NCBI RefSeq assembly: GCF_004362525.1
Contig: NZ_SNXS01000001.1
Span: 1-64,000 of the forward strand
Length of the DNA stretch: 64,000 nucleotides
From: Roseateles toxinivorans
GTDB lineage: Bacteria; Pseudomonadota; Gammaproteobacteria; Burkholderiales; Burkholderiaceae_C
Direction of reading: 5' to 3'
In this document: positions 8,078 through 17,381 of the stretch, piece by piece
Layout of the letters: every line of letters starts with the position of its first letter
Numbering within the stretch: position 1 is the first letter of the stretch
The notes under the pieces: generated by a model
Seen by the model: the letters and a program-made list of their open reading frames with translations, nothing else
What the model was told of the DNA's origin: nothing
The model's database searches: none
Translations under genes and position numbers: made by a program

Positions 8078-8884
8078 ATGACTAAAAAGTTCGTCGTCAC
8101 GACCCTGGCCTTGGCTGCGCTGGCCGCCGCCATCCCGGCGCAAGCCGCCCTCACGGTGGGCAATGCAGCCTCGACCTATACCCAATCATTCGACAGCCTG
8201 TCCAATACGGCAGGCGCGCCGGTGGCCTGGGTCAATGACAGCACGATTGCGGGCTGGAGCCTGTTCATCGCCAATGGCACCGCGGCACCCAGCTATGTGG
8301 TCAACGATGGTGGCACCTCGGTCTCATCGTTTCAGAGCTACGGCAGCGCCGGTTCTGCCGAACGCGCATTGGGCAGCCAAGCCAACAACAACACTTACTT
8401 TGGCGCCGCGTCCGGTGCGGTGGCCGGCCACATCGCCGTGGCCATCAAGAACACCGGGTCCGACCGTACCGGCTTCACGATTGCCTTTGATGGCGAGCAG
8501 TGGCGCAACAACGGCAACGCCACGGCACAGACCATGGTGATGCAGTATGGCTTTGGCAGCACCTTCGCCTCGGTGGCCCTCTGGACGGCTCCTGGCGGGA
8601 ATTTTGATTGGTCGTCCCCTGTGCATACCACCTCGTTGGCCGCGGTCAACGGCAACGGTGCGGGCTTGGTCACAGGGCGCGGCGGTGATGTCACCGCCAA
8701 CTGGGCTGCGGGTGAGACCCTGTGGGTGCGCTGGATTGAAAGGAACGATACCGGCAATGACCATGCCCTGGCCATCGACAACGTGAGCATCAGCGTCACA
8801 GCCGTGCCCGAACCCGAGAGCTATGCCCTGATGCTGGCCGGTCTGGCCGGCCTGGCCCTGGTGGCCCGTCGCCGCAAGCAGTAA
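8078..8884 (+). CDS. PEP-CTERM sorting domain protein
   Basis: This 268-residue exported protein has a Sec signal peptide (MTKKFVVTTLALAALAAAIPAQA) and a C-terminal PEP-CTERM signal: VPEPESYALMLAGLAGLALVARRRKQ, made of the PEP motif, one hydrophobic helix and an Arg-rich end. Such proteins are recognised by exosortase (EpsH/XrtA) and are usually linked to exopolysaccharide or surface export. No exosortase is encoded in the window. The middle is a Ser/Thr/Asn/Gly-rich beta region with no recognisable enzyme motif. It is preceded by a 279-bp intergenic region (7799-8077) in which I see only a short hairpin (GGTGCG-TGG-CGCACC) just after the SDR gene. Confidence 0.9.
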   Translation: MTKKFVVTTLALAALAAAIPAQAALTVGNAASTYTQSFDSLSNTAGAPVAWVNDSTIAGWSLFIANGTAAPSYVVNDGGTSVSSFQSYGSAGSAERALGSQANNNTYFGAASGAVAGHIAVAIKNTGSDRTGFTIAFDGEQWRNNGNATAQTMVMQYGFGSTFASVALWTAPGGNFDWSSPVHTTSLAAVNGNGAGLVTGRGGDVTANWAAGETLWVRWIERNDTGNDHALAIDNVSISVTAVPEPESYALMLAGLAGLALVARRRKQ

Positions 8885-9008
8885 TGCTCGCCGGGGTGCA
8901 CGCATGGCCATGACGTGTGCCCTGGTTTGGGGCTAAGCTCCACGCTGTCGCAGGTCGGGGCCAATCAATAGGGCCCGACCTGACCCCCCGATCAGCAAGG
9001 ATGAGCCC

Positions 9009-12000
9009 ATGAATGCCTCCACCGACGCATTGCGCCGTGAAACCATAGACGCGGTGCTGGCCCTGGCCAGCGGCCGCCTGAGCGCCGAGCAGCGCCCGCT
9101 GCTCGACAGCTTTGCCCGCGAATACTTCCGCCAGGTGGACGCAGACGATCTGCTTGAGCGTTCGGCCGAGGACCTGTGCGGCGCGCTGCTGTCGCACTGG
9201 CAGTTCGGCGCCCAGCGGGCGGCGGGTCGCCCCAAGGTGCGGGTGCTGAGCCCGAGCATCGCCGAGCATGGCTGGGCCTCGCGCCATTCGGTGCTGGAGA
9301 TCGTCAATGACGACATGCCCTTTCTCGTCGATTCGACGACCACCGAGATCAACCGCCAGGGCCTGACCCTGCACCTGATCGTGCACCCGATCTTTGCCGT
9401 GCAGCGCGATGCGGCCGGCGGGTTGACAGCTCTGCACTCGCCCGGCGAGGCGCCCGAGGCCCCGCGCGAATCCTGGATGCATATCGAGATCGACCGCATG
9501 GTGGACCCGCAGCAGGGCGCCGAGCTGGTGGCCGGCATCGAGCGTGTGCTCGGCGACGTGCGGGCGACCGTCGAGGACTGGCGGCCGATGGTGGCGCGGC
9601 TGCACGAGGCCACGGCCGAGCTGGACGCGGCGCCGTCGGGCCTGCCGGCCGAGCAGGTGGCCGAGAGCCGTGCCTTTCTGCACTGGCTCGCGGATGACCA
9701 TCTGACGCTGCTGGGCTACCGCCAGCATGAGCTGGTGAATGTCGATGGCGAAGATGCATTGAAGTTGGTGCCGGGCAGCGGCCTGGGCGTGCTGCGCGAG
9801 ACCGAGGCCGAAAAGGCTTCCGGCAGCGTCTCGGTGCTGCCGCCCAATGCGCGCGAGATGGCGCGCTCACCGAGCCCGCTACTGGTCGTCACCAAGGCCA
9901 ACACCCGCTCCACCGTGCACCGCCCGGGTTATACCGATTACGTGGGCGTGAAGCGCTACAACCCGCAGGGCGAGGTGATTGGCGAGCATCGCTTCCTGGG
10001 CCTGTTCACCTCCACCGCCTACAGCGCCCGCGTGGCGGAGACGCCGCTGCTGCGCGGCAAGGTCGGCGCCATCGCCGAGCGCGCCGGCCTGCCGCCGGGC
10101 GGCCATCTGGCCAAGGCGCTGGCCCACATCCTCGAGACCTATCCACGCGACGAGCTGTTCCAGATTTCGGACGACGAGCTCTACCAGACCGCCTTCGGCA
10201 TCCTGGCGCTCGGTGACCGCCAGCGTCTGCGCCTGTTCCTGCGCCGCGACCCGTTCGACCGCTTTGTCTCCTGCCTGCTTTATGTGCCGCGCGAGGCCTA
10301 TGCGACCGATCTGCGCATCAAGTGCCAGCGCATCCTGATGGAGGCCTTTGCCGGCACCGGTGCCGACTTTGACGTGCTGCTGGGCGACACGGTGCTGGCC
10401 CGCATCCACTTCACCGTGCGCACCACCCCGGGCCAGGTGCCGGCCTTCGACCGCAAGGAACTGGAGGCCAAGCTGGCCGCCGCCGCGCGCCGCTGGCCCG
10501 ACCTGTTGCGTGACGCCTTGATCGAGGCCGAGGGCGAGGCCCGCGGCATCGCGCTGTACAAGGGCTGGAGCGGCGCCTTTCCGCCCGAGTACCGCGAGCG
10601 GGTGACGGCGCGCGCCGCCGTGCCCGATCTGCGGCGCATCGCCGCCCTGTCGGCCGAATCGCCGCTGGCCCTGGCCCTTTACCGGCCGCTGGGGGCCGGC
10701 CCGAATGCGCTGGGCTTCAAGGTGTATCGGCTCGGTGAGCCCATCGTGCTGTCCGACAGCCTGCCGATGCTGGAGCATATGGGTGTGCGGGTGCTCGGCG
10801 AGCAGAACTACCGGCTGCAGTCCGACGGTGCGGCGATTTCGCTGCATGACTTCGAGCTGCTCGCCCCGGCCGCCGAGGAGATCGACCCCGACAAGCTGGC
10901 CCGCCTGTTCGAGGACTGCTTTGCGCGAGTGTTCCGCGGCGAGGTCGAGAACGACGACTTCAACCGCCTGGTGCTGCGCGCCGGTCTGGCCGCCGACGAG
11001 ATCGTCGTGCTGCGCGCCTATGCCAAATACCTGAAGCAGATCGGCTTTGCGCTGTCGCAGGGGGCGATAGAAAGCACCTTGACCACCCACCCGCGCATCG
11101 CGCGCATGCTGGTGACGCTGTTCAAGCTGCGCTTCGACCCGACGGCCCATGACGAGCAGGGCGCGCAATCGCAGGTCAATGCGATCGAACAGGCGCTGGA
11201 CCGGGTCAGCAATCTGTCCGAGGACCGGGTGCTGCGCCAGTTGCTGGCGCTGATTCAGGCCACCCTGCGCACCAACTTCTGGCGCACCGGCATCGGCCAT
11301 ACGGGGGCCGCCGGCCCGCGGCGCAATTACCTGAGCTTCAAGCTCGATTCGTCCAAGGTGCCTGGCCTGCCGGAGCCCAAGCCGCTGTACGAGATCTTTG
11401 TCTATTCGCCGCGCTTCGAGGGCATCCATCTGCGCGGCGGCAAGGTCGCCCGCGGCGGCCTGCGCTGGTCGGACCGGCCGGAAGACTTCCGCACCGAGGT
11501 GCTGGGCCTGGTGAAGGCTCAGATGGTCAAGAACACCGTCATCGTGCCGGTCGGCTCCAAGGGCGGCTTCGTGCTGAAGAAGGCACCGCCGGCCAGCGAC
11601 CGCGAGGCCTATATGAAGGAAGGCATCGCCTGCTACCAGGACTATCTGCGCGGCCTGCTGGACCTGACCGACAACCTCGCCGGCACGGCCCTCGTGCCGC
11701 CGCCGCAGGTGGTGCGCATCGATGGCGACGACCCCTATCTGGTGGTCGCCGCCGACAAGGGCACGGCCACCTTCTCCGACTACGCCAATGCCGTCAGCAA
11801 GGAATACGGCCACTGGCTGGGCGATGCCTTTGCCTCGGGCGGCAGCGTCGGCTACGACCACAAGGCAATGGGCATCACCGCGCGCGGCGCCTGGGAGAGC
11901 GTCAAGCGCTTCTTCCGCGAGCAGGGCCGCGACATCCAGAGCAGCGAGTTCACCGTCGTCGGCGTCGGCGACATGTCGGGCGATGTGTTCGGCAACGGCA

Positions 12001-13817
12001 TGCTGTTGTCCAGGCATATCCGACTGGTCGCGGCCTTCGATCACCGCCATATCTTCATCGACCCGACGCCCGACGCCGCGGCCTCGTTCGCCGAGCGCGA
12101 GCGCCTGTTCAAGCTGCCGCGATCAAGCTGGGCCGACTATCGGCAGGAGCTGATCTCGGCAGGTGGCGGCGTCTGGGCACGCTCGGAAAAGTCGATCCCG
12201 ATCTCGCCGCAAGCCCGTGCGGCCCTTGGCATCGAGGCCGAACGATTGACGCCGATCGAGCTGCTCAGCGCCATACTGAAGGCGCCGGTGGACCTGCTCT
12301 ACAACGGCGGCATCGGCACCTACGTCAAGGCCAGCAGCGAAAGCCATGCCGAGGTCGGCGACCGCGCCAACGATGCCCTGCGCATCAACGGCCGCGAGCT
12401 GCGCTGCCGCGTCGTCGGCGAGGGTGGCAATCTGGGCTTCACGCAGCGTGGCCGCATCGAGGCCGCCCAGTGCGGCGTCAGCATCAACACCGATGCGATC
12501 GACAACTCGGCCGGCGTGGACACCTCGGACCACGAGGTCAATATCAAGATCCTCCTGGGCCTGGCCATGGCCGATGGCGAGATGACCGAGAAGCAGCGCA
12601 ACACCGTGCTGGCGCAGATGACCGATGACGTGGCCGCCCTGGTGCTGCGCGACAATTACTTCCAGGCCCAGGCGCTGTCGGTGACCGGCCGATTGGGGCC
12701 GCAGCTGCTGGACCAGGAAGCGCGCTTCATGCGCTACCTCGAGAAGGCCGGCAAGCTCAACCGCGCGATCGAATTCCTGCCCACCGATGACGAGATCGCC
12801 GAGCGCAGTGCCCGCGGCGCCGGACTGGCACGGCCCGAACGCGCCGTGCTCCTGGCCTATTGCAAGATGTGGCTGTTCGACGAGATCCTCAACTCCGACC
12901 TGCCGGAGGACAGCTGGATAGGCACGGCCCTGGCCCGCTACTTCCCGGCCCAGCTGCGCGACAACTTCGGGGCCTACATCCCGCGCCATCCGCTGAAGCG
13001 CGAGATCGTCGCCACCCATGTGCTCAACAGCATGGTCAACCGCGTCGGCTCGACCTTCATCCACCGCCTTGCCGACATGACCGGCGCCAAGCCGGCGCAG
13101 GTGGTGCGCGCCTATCTGTGCACCCGTGAGGTAATGGGCCATGTGGCGCTGTGGCAGCAGGTCGAGGCCTTGGACAACAAGGTGGCCGATGGCGTACAGG
13201 CCGAGATGCTGATCGAGGAGGGCTGGCTCACCTCCCGCGCCACCACCTGGTTCCTGCGCTCGCGCCGCCTGGCAGAGCCGGTGGAGGCGACGATTGCGCG
13301 CTTCTCGCCGGCCGTGGCGGCGCTGCGCGATCGCCTCGCGGCCGAGTCGGCCCAGTCGTCGCAGGCCCTGGCCTGGGTCGCCGCCGGCGTGCCGGCCGAT
13401 CTGGCCCAGCGCGTGGCCAGCGCCGATGGTCTGTATGCCGCGCTGGACATTGCCGAGGTGGCCGAAAGCACGCGGCGTGATGTGGGCGAGGTCTGCGATG
13501 TGCATACCGGCATTGCCACCAGGCTGGGCCTGTCGCGCCTGCGCCAGCAGATCGACAGCCTGCCCACCGGCAGCTACTGGCAAAGCCTGGCCAAGTCCGC
13601 CCTGGGCGACGACCTGGCCAGCCTGCAGCGCGCCATCACCCAGGAGGTGCTGACCGGTGATGCCGGCAGCCCGGTGCAGATGCTGGCCGCCTGGGAAGGG
13701 CGCAACACGATTGCGCTGGAGCGGGCACAGCGGCTGCTGGCCGAATACGAGGACGCCAAGAGCGCTGATCTGGCGATGCTGTCCGTTGCCTTGAGGGAGT
13801 TGAGGAACCTGGCGTGA
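9009..13817 (+). CDS. gdhB: NAD-specific glutamate dehydrogenase, 180-kDa class
   Basis: At 1602 residues this matches the large (about 1600-residue) NAD-dependent glutamate dehydrogenases, which catalyse glutamate + NAD+ to 2-oxoglutarate + ammonium, mostly for catabolism. A long N-terminal region with ACT-like regulatory segments (about 1-700) comes before the catalytic core. The core is recognisable from about residue 780: ARGGLRWSDRPEDFRTEVLGLVKAQMVKNTVIVPVGSKGGF, including the conserved substrate-binding lysines. The NAD-binding part and a helical C-terminal domain follow. The last four bases overlap the start (GTGA) of the Lon-like protease gene, so translation is probably coupled. In the known class, amino acids such as Asp and Arg regulate activity; the sequence does not tell which apply here. 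Confidence 0.95.
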   Translation: MNASTDALRRETIDAVLALASGRLSAEQRPLLDSFAREYFRQVDADDLLERSAEDLCGALLSHWQFGAQRAAGRPKVRVLSPSIAEHGWASRHSVLEIVNDDMPFLVDSTTTEINRQGLTLHLIVHPIFAVQRDAAGGLTALHSPGEAPEAPRESWMHIEIDRMVDPQQGAELVAGIERVLGDVRATVEDWRPMVARLHEATAELDAAPSGLPAEQVAESRAFLHWLADDHLTLLGYRQHELVNVDGEDALKLVPGSGLGVLRETEAEKASGSVSVLPPNAREMARSPSPLLVVTKANTRSTVHRPGYTDYVGVKRYNPQGEVIGEHRFLGLFTSTAYSARVAETPLLRGKVGAIAERAGLPPGGHLAKALAHILETYPRDELFQISDDELYQTAFGILALGDRQRLRLFLRRDPFDRFVSCLLYVPREAYATDLRIKCQRILMEAFAGTGADFDVLLGDTVLARIHFTVRTTPGQVPAFDRKELEAKLAAAARRWPDLLRDALIEAEGEARGIALYKGWSGAFPPEYRERVTARAAVPDLRRIAALSAESPLALALYRPLGAGPNALGFKVYRLGEPIVLSDSLPMLEHMGVRVLGEQNYRLQSDGAAISLHDFELLAPAAEEIDPDKLARLFEDCFARVFRGEVENDDFNRLVLRAGLAADEIVVLRAYAKYLKQIGFALSQGAIESTLTTHPRIARMLVTLFKLRFDPTAHDEQGAQSQVNAIEQALDRVSNLSEDRVLRQLLALIQATLRTNFWRTGIGHTGAAGPRRNYLSFKLDSSKVPGLPEPKPLYEIFVYSPRFEGIHLRGGKVARGGLRWSDRPEDFRTEVLGLVKAQMVKNTVIVPVGSKGGFVLKKAPPASDREAYMKEGIACYQDYLRGLLDLTDNLAGTALVPPPQVVRIDGDDPYLVVAADKGTATFSDYANAVSKEYGHWLGDAFASGGSVGYDHKAMGITARGAWESVKRFFREQGRDIQSSEFTVVGVGDMSGDVFGNGMLLSRHIRLVAAFDHRHIFIDPTPDAAASFAERERLFKLPRSSWADYRQELISAGGGVWARSEKSIPISPQARAALGIEAERLTPIELLSAILKAPVDLLYNGGIGTYVKASSESHAEVGDRANDALRINGRELRCRVVGEGGNLGFTQRGRIEAAQCGVSINTDAIDNSAGVDTSDHEVNIKILLGLAMADGEMTEKQRNTVLAQMTDDVAALVLRDNYFQAQALSVTGRLGPQLLDQEARFMRYLEKAGKLNRAIEFLPTDDEIAERSARGAGLARPERAVLLAYCKMWLFDEILNSDLPEDSWIGTALARYFPAQLRDNFGAYIPRHPLKREIVATHVLNSMVNRVGSTFIHRLADMTGAKPAQVVRAYLCTREVMGHVALWQQVEALDNKVADGVQAEMLIEEGWLTSRATTWFLRSRRLAEPVEATIARFSPAVAALRDRLAAESAQSSQALAWVAAGVPADLAQRVASADGLYAALDIAEVAESTRRDVGEVCDVHTGIATRLGLSRLRQQIDSLPTGSYWQSLAKSALGDDLASLQRAITQEVLTGDAGSPVQMLAAWEGRNTIALERAQRLLAEYEDAKSADLAMLSVALRELRNLA

Positions 13818-16300
13818 GCAGCCGCCTGCTGCCGCCGGCCGAGCTGCGGCTGCGCATCGATCCGGCGAGCCTCGGCTTTGCCGATACCTCGGAGCTGATC
13901 GAGCTGCCCCTGCCCTGGATCGGCCAGGCGCGGGCCGAGCAGGCGGCGCGCTTCGGCCTGCGCATGGACCAGGCCGACTACAACCTGTTCGTGCTGGGCG
14001 AGGTGGGCACCGGCCGCACGACCTTGATGCGCCAGATGATGGCCAGCGAGGCGGCCCTGCGCGCCGTGCCACCCGACCTGTGCTACCTGCACAATTTCGA
14101 GGCGCCCGAGCACCCCCGCGCGCTGCGCCTGCCCGCCGGCGAGGGCCGGCTGCTGCGCCAGCAGATGGCCGAGTTCGTCAAGCTGCTGGTGTCCGAGCTG
14201 CCCAAGCGCCTGCAGGCCCAGGACATGGCGGCAGAGAGTGAACGCATCACGGCCGCCCACAAGGCCGAAGAGGACCGCGCCTATGCCGAGCTGAGTGCCT
14301 TTGCGGAGGCGCGCAACTTTGGCCTGCTGCGCGAGGAGGGGCGCATGGTCTTCACCCAGCGCGACGCCAAGGGTGAGCCGCTGACCGCCGGAACCGCCCT
14401 GACCCTGAGCCATGAGCAGCGCACCGCGCTGGAGGCCGCCGAGGAGGCGCTGCGCACCGAGATCAGCCGCTTTCTGGAGAAGACCCGGGCCGGCGAGCTG
14501 TTGATGAAGGAGGCGCTGACCACGCAGCGCCGGCGGGTGATCAAGCCCTTGCTGGAACACCAGCTTCAGGAGATACGCAACAAGCTGCGCAAGCAGATCA
14601 AGGACTCGGTCAAGCTGGGCCAATACCTGGATCAGGCCCGGGACGATGTGCTGGACAATCTGGAGCTGTTCCAGCCCGGTGCCCAGACCAATGCCGATGC
14701 CGAGGCCGATGTCGAGACCCGCATCGAGGCGCTGGATGCGCTGTGCTCCCGCCTGGGCGTCAATGTGGTGGTCGACAACCACGGCATGCAGGGCGCGCCG
14801 GTGATCACCGACGACAACCCGCTGTTTCGTGCGCTGTTCGGCAGCATCGAGTACGCCTCCGAGAACGACGTGCTGGTGACCGACCATTCGCGCATCCGTG
14901 CCGGCAGCCTGCTCAAGGCCCATGGCGGTTTTCTGATGCTGCATCTGCGCGACCTGCTGGCCGACGAGCAGGTCTGGGAGAAGCTGCGCCGCTTTCTGCG
15001 CAGCGGCCGGCTGCAGATCGAGGAGCCGGGCATGGTCTATGCGCCGATCGCCGCGGTGTCGCTGCAGCCCGAGCCGCTGGATGTCGAGGTGAAGATCGTG
15101 CTGATCGCCTCGGTCGACGAGTACTACGTCGTGCAGGAGGGGGACCCCGAGTTCGCACGGCGCTTTCGCTGCAAGGTGGACTTTGCCGAGAGCTTCTTGG
15201 CCACCCCAGAGTCGCACCGGGCCACGGCCGTGTTCGTGGCCCACACCTGCCGGCGCCTGGGCCTGGCGCACTTTTCGGCCGCGGCGGTGGCGGCGCTGAT
15301 CGCCACCACGCACCGGGAGGCAGAGGACCAGATACGCCAGAGTGCCATCTTCGCCCATGCCGAGGCGCTGGTGATGGAGGCCGCGGCGATGGCGCGCGGG
15401 CGCGGTGCCTCGCTGGTGGAGGCCGGCGACGTGCAGGAGGCCATCGAGGCGCGCAGGCACCGCCATGACTACCCCGAGCAGCGCCTGCAGGAGTCCATTC
15501 TTGACGGGGAGCGTCTGCTCGACGTCAGCGGCATGCGCATCGGTCAGGTCAACGGACTGACCGTGGTCAGCCTCGGCGACTACGAGTTCGGCTTTCCGGT
15601 TCGCGTCACCGCCCGCACCCACGCCGGCGACGAGGGCCTGCTGAACATCGAGCGCGAGGTCAAGCTCTCGGGCCCCATCCATGACAAGGGTGTGCTGATA
15701 CTGCAAAGCTATCTGTCGGCGCTGTTCGCCCATATCGCGCCGCTGGCCCTGAACGCCTCGGTTGTGTTCGAGCAGGAGTACAACGGCGTCGAGGGCGACT
15801 CGGCCTCCTGCGCCGAGTTCTATGTGCTGCTGTCGCGGCTGTCGGGGCTGCCGCTGCGCCAGGGCATCGCCGTCACCGGTGCGGTCAACCAGCAGGGCGA
15901 GATGCTGCCGGTGGGCGGCATCAACGAGAAGGTCGAGGGCTATTTCCGCAGCTGTGAACTGCTGGGCCTGGATGGTGGCCAGGGCGTGCTGATTCCGCAG
16001 CGCAACCGCCGTCACCTGATGCTGGCGCCGCGGGTGGTCGAGGCGGTGGCGCAGGGACGCTTCCACATCTACACCGCCGACTCCGCCGCCGATGGCATGG
16101 AGTTGCTGACCGGCCAGCCCTTCGGCGAACTGCAGGGCCATGCCTACCCGGCCGACAGCGTGCTGGGCCGCGCGCAGAAGACCTTGCAGGACTACCGACG
16201 CGCCTGCGAGGCGTCGGGGAGCCCAGCAGCCGCTCAGCGGCGCACTCGCTGGTTGCAGACGCCCGCGCTGCCGCCGGCCGAGCCGCGGCGGCGCGGCTGA
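13814..16300 (+). CDS. Lon-like AAA+ protease (AAA_32/LonC-helical type)
   Basis: An 828-residue ATP-dependent protease-like protein starting at GTG within the NAD-GDH stop codon. The N-terminal P-loop reads G62-EVGT-G67-R68-T, so the usual Walker A Lys is Arg, as in other members of this group. A long helical insertion (about 130-300) separates the two halves of the AAA module. The C-terminal Lon protease domain has the Ser/Lys dyad: S663 in EGDSAS and K706 in GGINEKVEG. This places it in the LonB/YcbZ-like branch rather than classical LonA. Context suggests a role in turnover or quality control of NAD-GDH, but that is inference only. No transmembrane segment is seen, unlike archaeal LonB. 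Confidence 0.9.
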   Translation: MSSRLLPPAELRLRIDPASLGFADTSELIELPLPWIGQARAEQAARFGLRMDQADYNLFVLGEVGTGRTTLMRQMMASEAALRAVPPDLCYLHNFEAPEHPRALRLPAGEGRLLRQQMAEFVKLLVSELPKRLQAQDMAAESERITAAHKAEEDRAYAELSAFAEARNFGLLREEGRMVFTQRDAKGEPLTAGTALTLSHEQRTALEAAEEALRTEISRFLEKTRAGELLMKEALTTQRRRVIKPLLEHQLQEIRNKLRKQIKDSVKLGQYLDQARDDVLDNLELFQPGAQTNADAEADVETRIEALDALCSRLGVNVVVDNHGMQGAPVITDDNPLFRALFGSIEYASENDVLVTDHSRIRAGSLLKAHGGFLMLHLRDLLADEQVWEKLRRFLRSGRLQIEEPGMVYAPIAAVSLQPEPLDVEVKIVLIASVDEYYVVQEGDPEFARRFRCKVDFAESFLATPESHRATAVFVAHTCRRLGLAHFSAAAVAALIATTHREAEDQIRQSAIFAHAEALVMEAAAMARGRGASLVEAGDVQEAIEARRHRHDYPEQRLQESILDGERLLDVSGMRIGQVNGLTVVSLGDYEFGFPVRVTARTHAGDEGLLNIEREVKLSGPIHDKGVLILQSYLSALFAHIAPLALNASVVFEQEYNGVEGDSASCAEFYVLLSRLSGLPLRQGIAVTGAVNQQGEMLPVGGINEKVEGYFRSCELLGLDGGQGVLIPQRNRRHLMLAPRVVEAVAQGRFHIYTADSAADGMELLTGQPFGELQGHAYPADSVLGRAQKTLQDYRRACEASGSPAAAQRRTRWLQTPALPPAEPRRRG

Positions 16301-16380
16301 GGCGGGCCTCGCCCGGCGCGGCCACAGGCGCAATACTGGCCCCCATCCCACCCCTCGTCCCGCCCCACGCCGCTGCCACC

Positions 16381-17349
16381 ATGCATGTCGCCTTCCTGCA
16401 GATCGAGCCCACCACGCGCTGCAACTACAGCTGCGCCTTCTGTGCCGGCCGCCACCTGCCCCAGGGCGACCTTGCGGTCGAGCATCTGGCGCGGCTGCTG
16501 GAGGGCATCACCGGGCTGGAGCATGTGGAGTTGCAGGGCGAGGGTGAGCCGCTGCTGCACGAGGGCTTCTTCGAGCTGATCGGCCTGTTGCGACAGCGCT
16601 TTCCCAAGGTCGGCATTTCCACCATCACCAACGGCAGCCTGTTCACCGATGCCAATATCGAGCGCCTGCTCGATCATGGCCTGACCCGCATCAATGTCAG
16701 CATGGAGACGGCCGACGCCGGGCGCTTTCGCGCCATCCGTGGCGGCAAGTTCGAGCGCGTCGAGCGCGGCATCGCGGCCTTCATGCAGCGCCGCGAGGCC
16801 CGCGGGCTGCGCCTGCCCGCCGTGGGCCTGGCGGTGACGGTGCTGCGCGACACGGCCACCGACGCCGTCGATACCGTGCTGCCGTTCTACCGCAGGCTCG
16901 GGCTCGACGGCGGGGTGACGATACAGCCGCTGCAGCGCATGCCGCAATACGTGCGCTTCTACAGCCGCAGCATGCGCGAGCAACTGCCTGGCCCCGAGCA
17001 GGCGCAGCGGCTCAACCAACGCGTCGCGGCCAGCCCCGACATGGCCGCTGCGCTGCGCGAGCGTGGCGCGCATCCCGGTTTCTACGAGCGCCTGTATGGC
17101 AGCGCTGCGGGACGTGCGGTATGCCCGTGGCTGGAGAGCGGGCTCTTCCTGGGCCATGACGGCGCCTTGACCTCCTGCTGCTTCATCAAGGACAGTCAGC
17201 ACTTCGCCCTGGCCAAGGCCGGTGAGCCGCTGGCGGATGCAGAGCAGCGCCGCCGCCGGCTGGCTGATGAGCTGAGGCAGGGGCGCGTCCCGCTGGCCTG
17301 CCAGGGTTGCCCGACGGCCCACGGCGTGGCGGGTGCAGCCGTCAGATAG
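16381..17349 (+). CDS. Radical SAM protein with SPASM-like C-terminus
   Basis: This 322-residue protein opens with the radical SAM cluster motif CNYSCAFC (C14, C18, C21; CX3CX2C), preceded by the typical 'QIEPTTR'. The GEPLL element (EGEPLLHEGF) that binds the SAM amino group is also present. The C-terminal third has further cysteines (VCPWLE..LTSCCF, and CQGC near the end) consistent with a SPASM or twitch-type auxiliary Fe-S site. These enzymes modify peptides, proteins or small molecules. It follows the Lon-like gene by 80 bp on the same strand. No short precursor-peptide gene is visible next to it, so a RiPP role is not supported here. Confidence 0.87.
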   Translation: MHVAFLQIEPTTRCNYSCAFCAGRHLPQGDLAVEHLARLLEGITGLEHVELQGEGEPLLHEGFFELIGLLRQRFPKVGISTITNGSLFTDANIERLLDHGLTRINVSMETADAGRFRAIRGGKFERVERGIAAFMQRREARGLRLPAVGLAVTVLRDTATDAVDTVLPFYRRLGLDGGVTIQPLQRMPQYVRFYSRSMREQLPGPEQAQRLNQRVAASPDMAAALRERGAHPGFYERLYGSAAGRAVCPWLESGLFLGHDGALTSCCFIKDSQHFALAKAGEPLADAEQRRRRLADELRQGRVPLACQGCPTAHGVAGAAVR

Positions 17350-17353
17350 GACC

Positions 17354-17381
17354 GAACTGCCGGGCTATCACCCGGCAGTTC
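17354..17381. terminator. Bidirectional hairpin between convergent genes
   Basis: GAACTGCCGGG and CCCGGCAGTTC form a perfect 11-bp stem with a 6-nt loop (CTATCA), lying exactly between the convergent ends of the radical SAM gene and the serine hydrolase gene and touching the latter's stop codon. There is no T-tract, so it may act as an RNA 3'-end stabiliser or a weak terminator for both genes. Confidence 0.75.

Noticed and set aside
13574-16351. 925-codon antisense reading frame opposite the Lon-like protease gene
   Set aside because: Gln/Arg/Gly-rich translation without motifs; the plus-strand frame has an intact protease dyad and P-loop.
16381-17349. RiPP biosynthetic locus around the radical SAM/SPASM protein
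   Set aside because: I found no short precursor-peptide gene, transporter or peptidase dedicated to it next to the gene.
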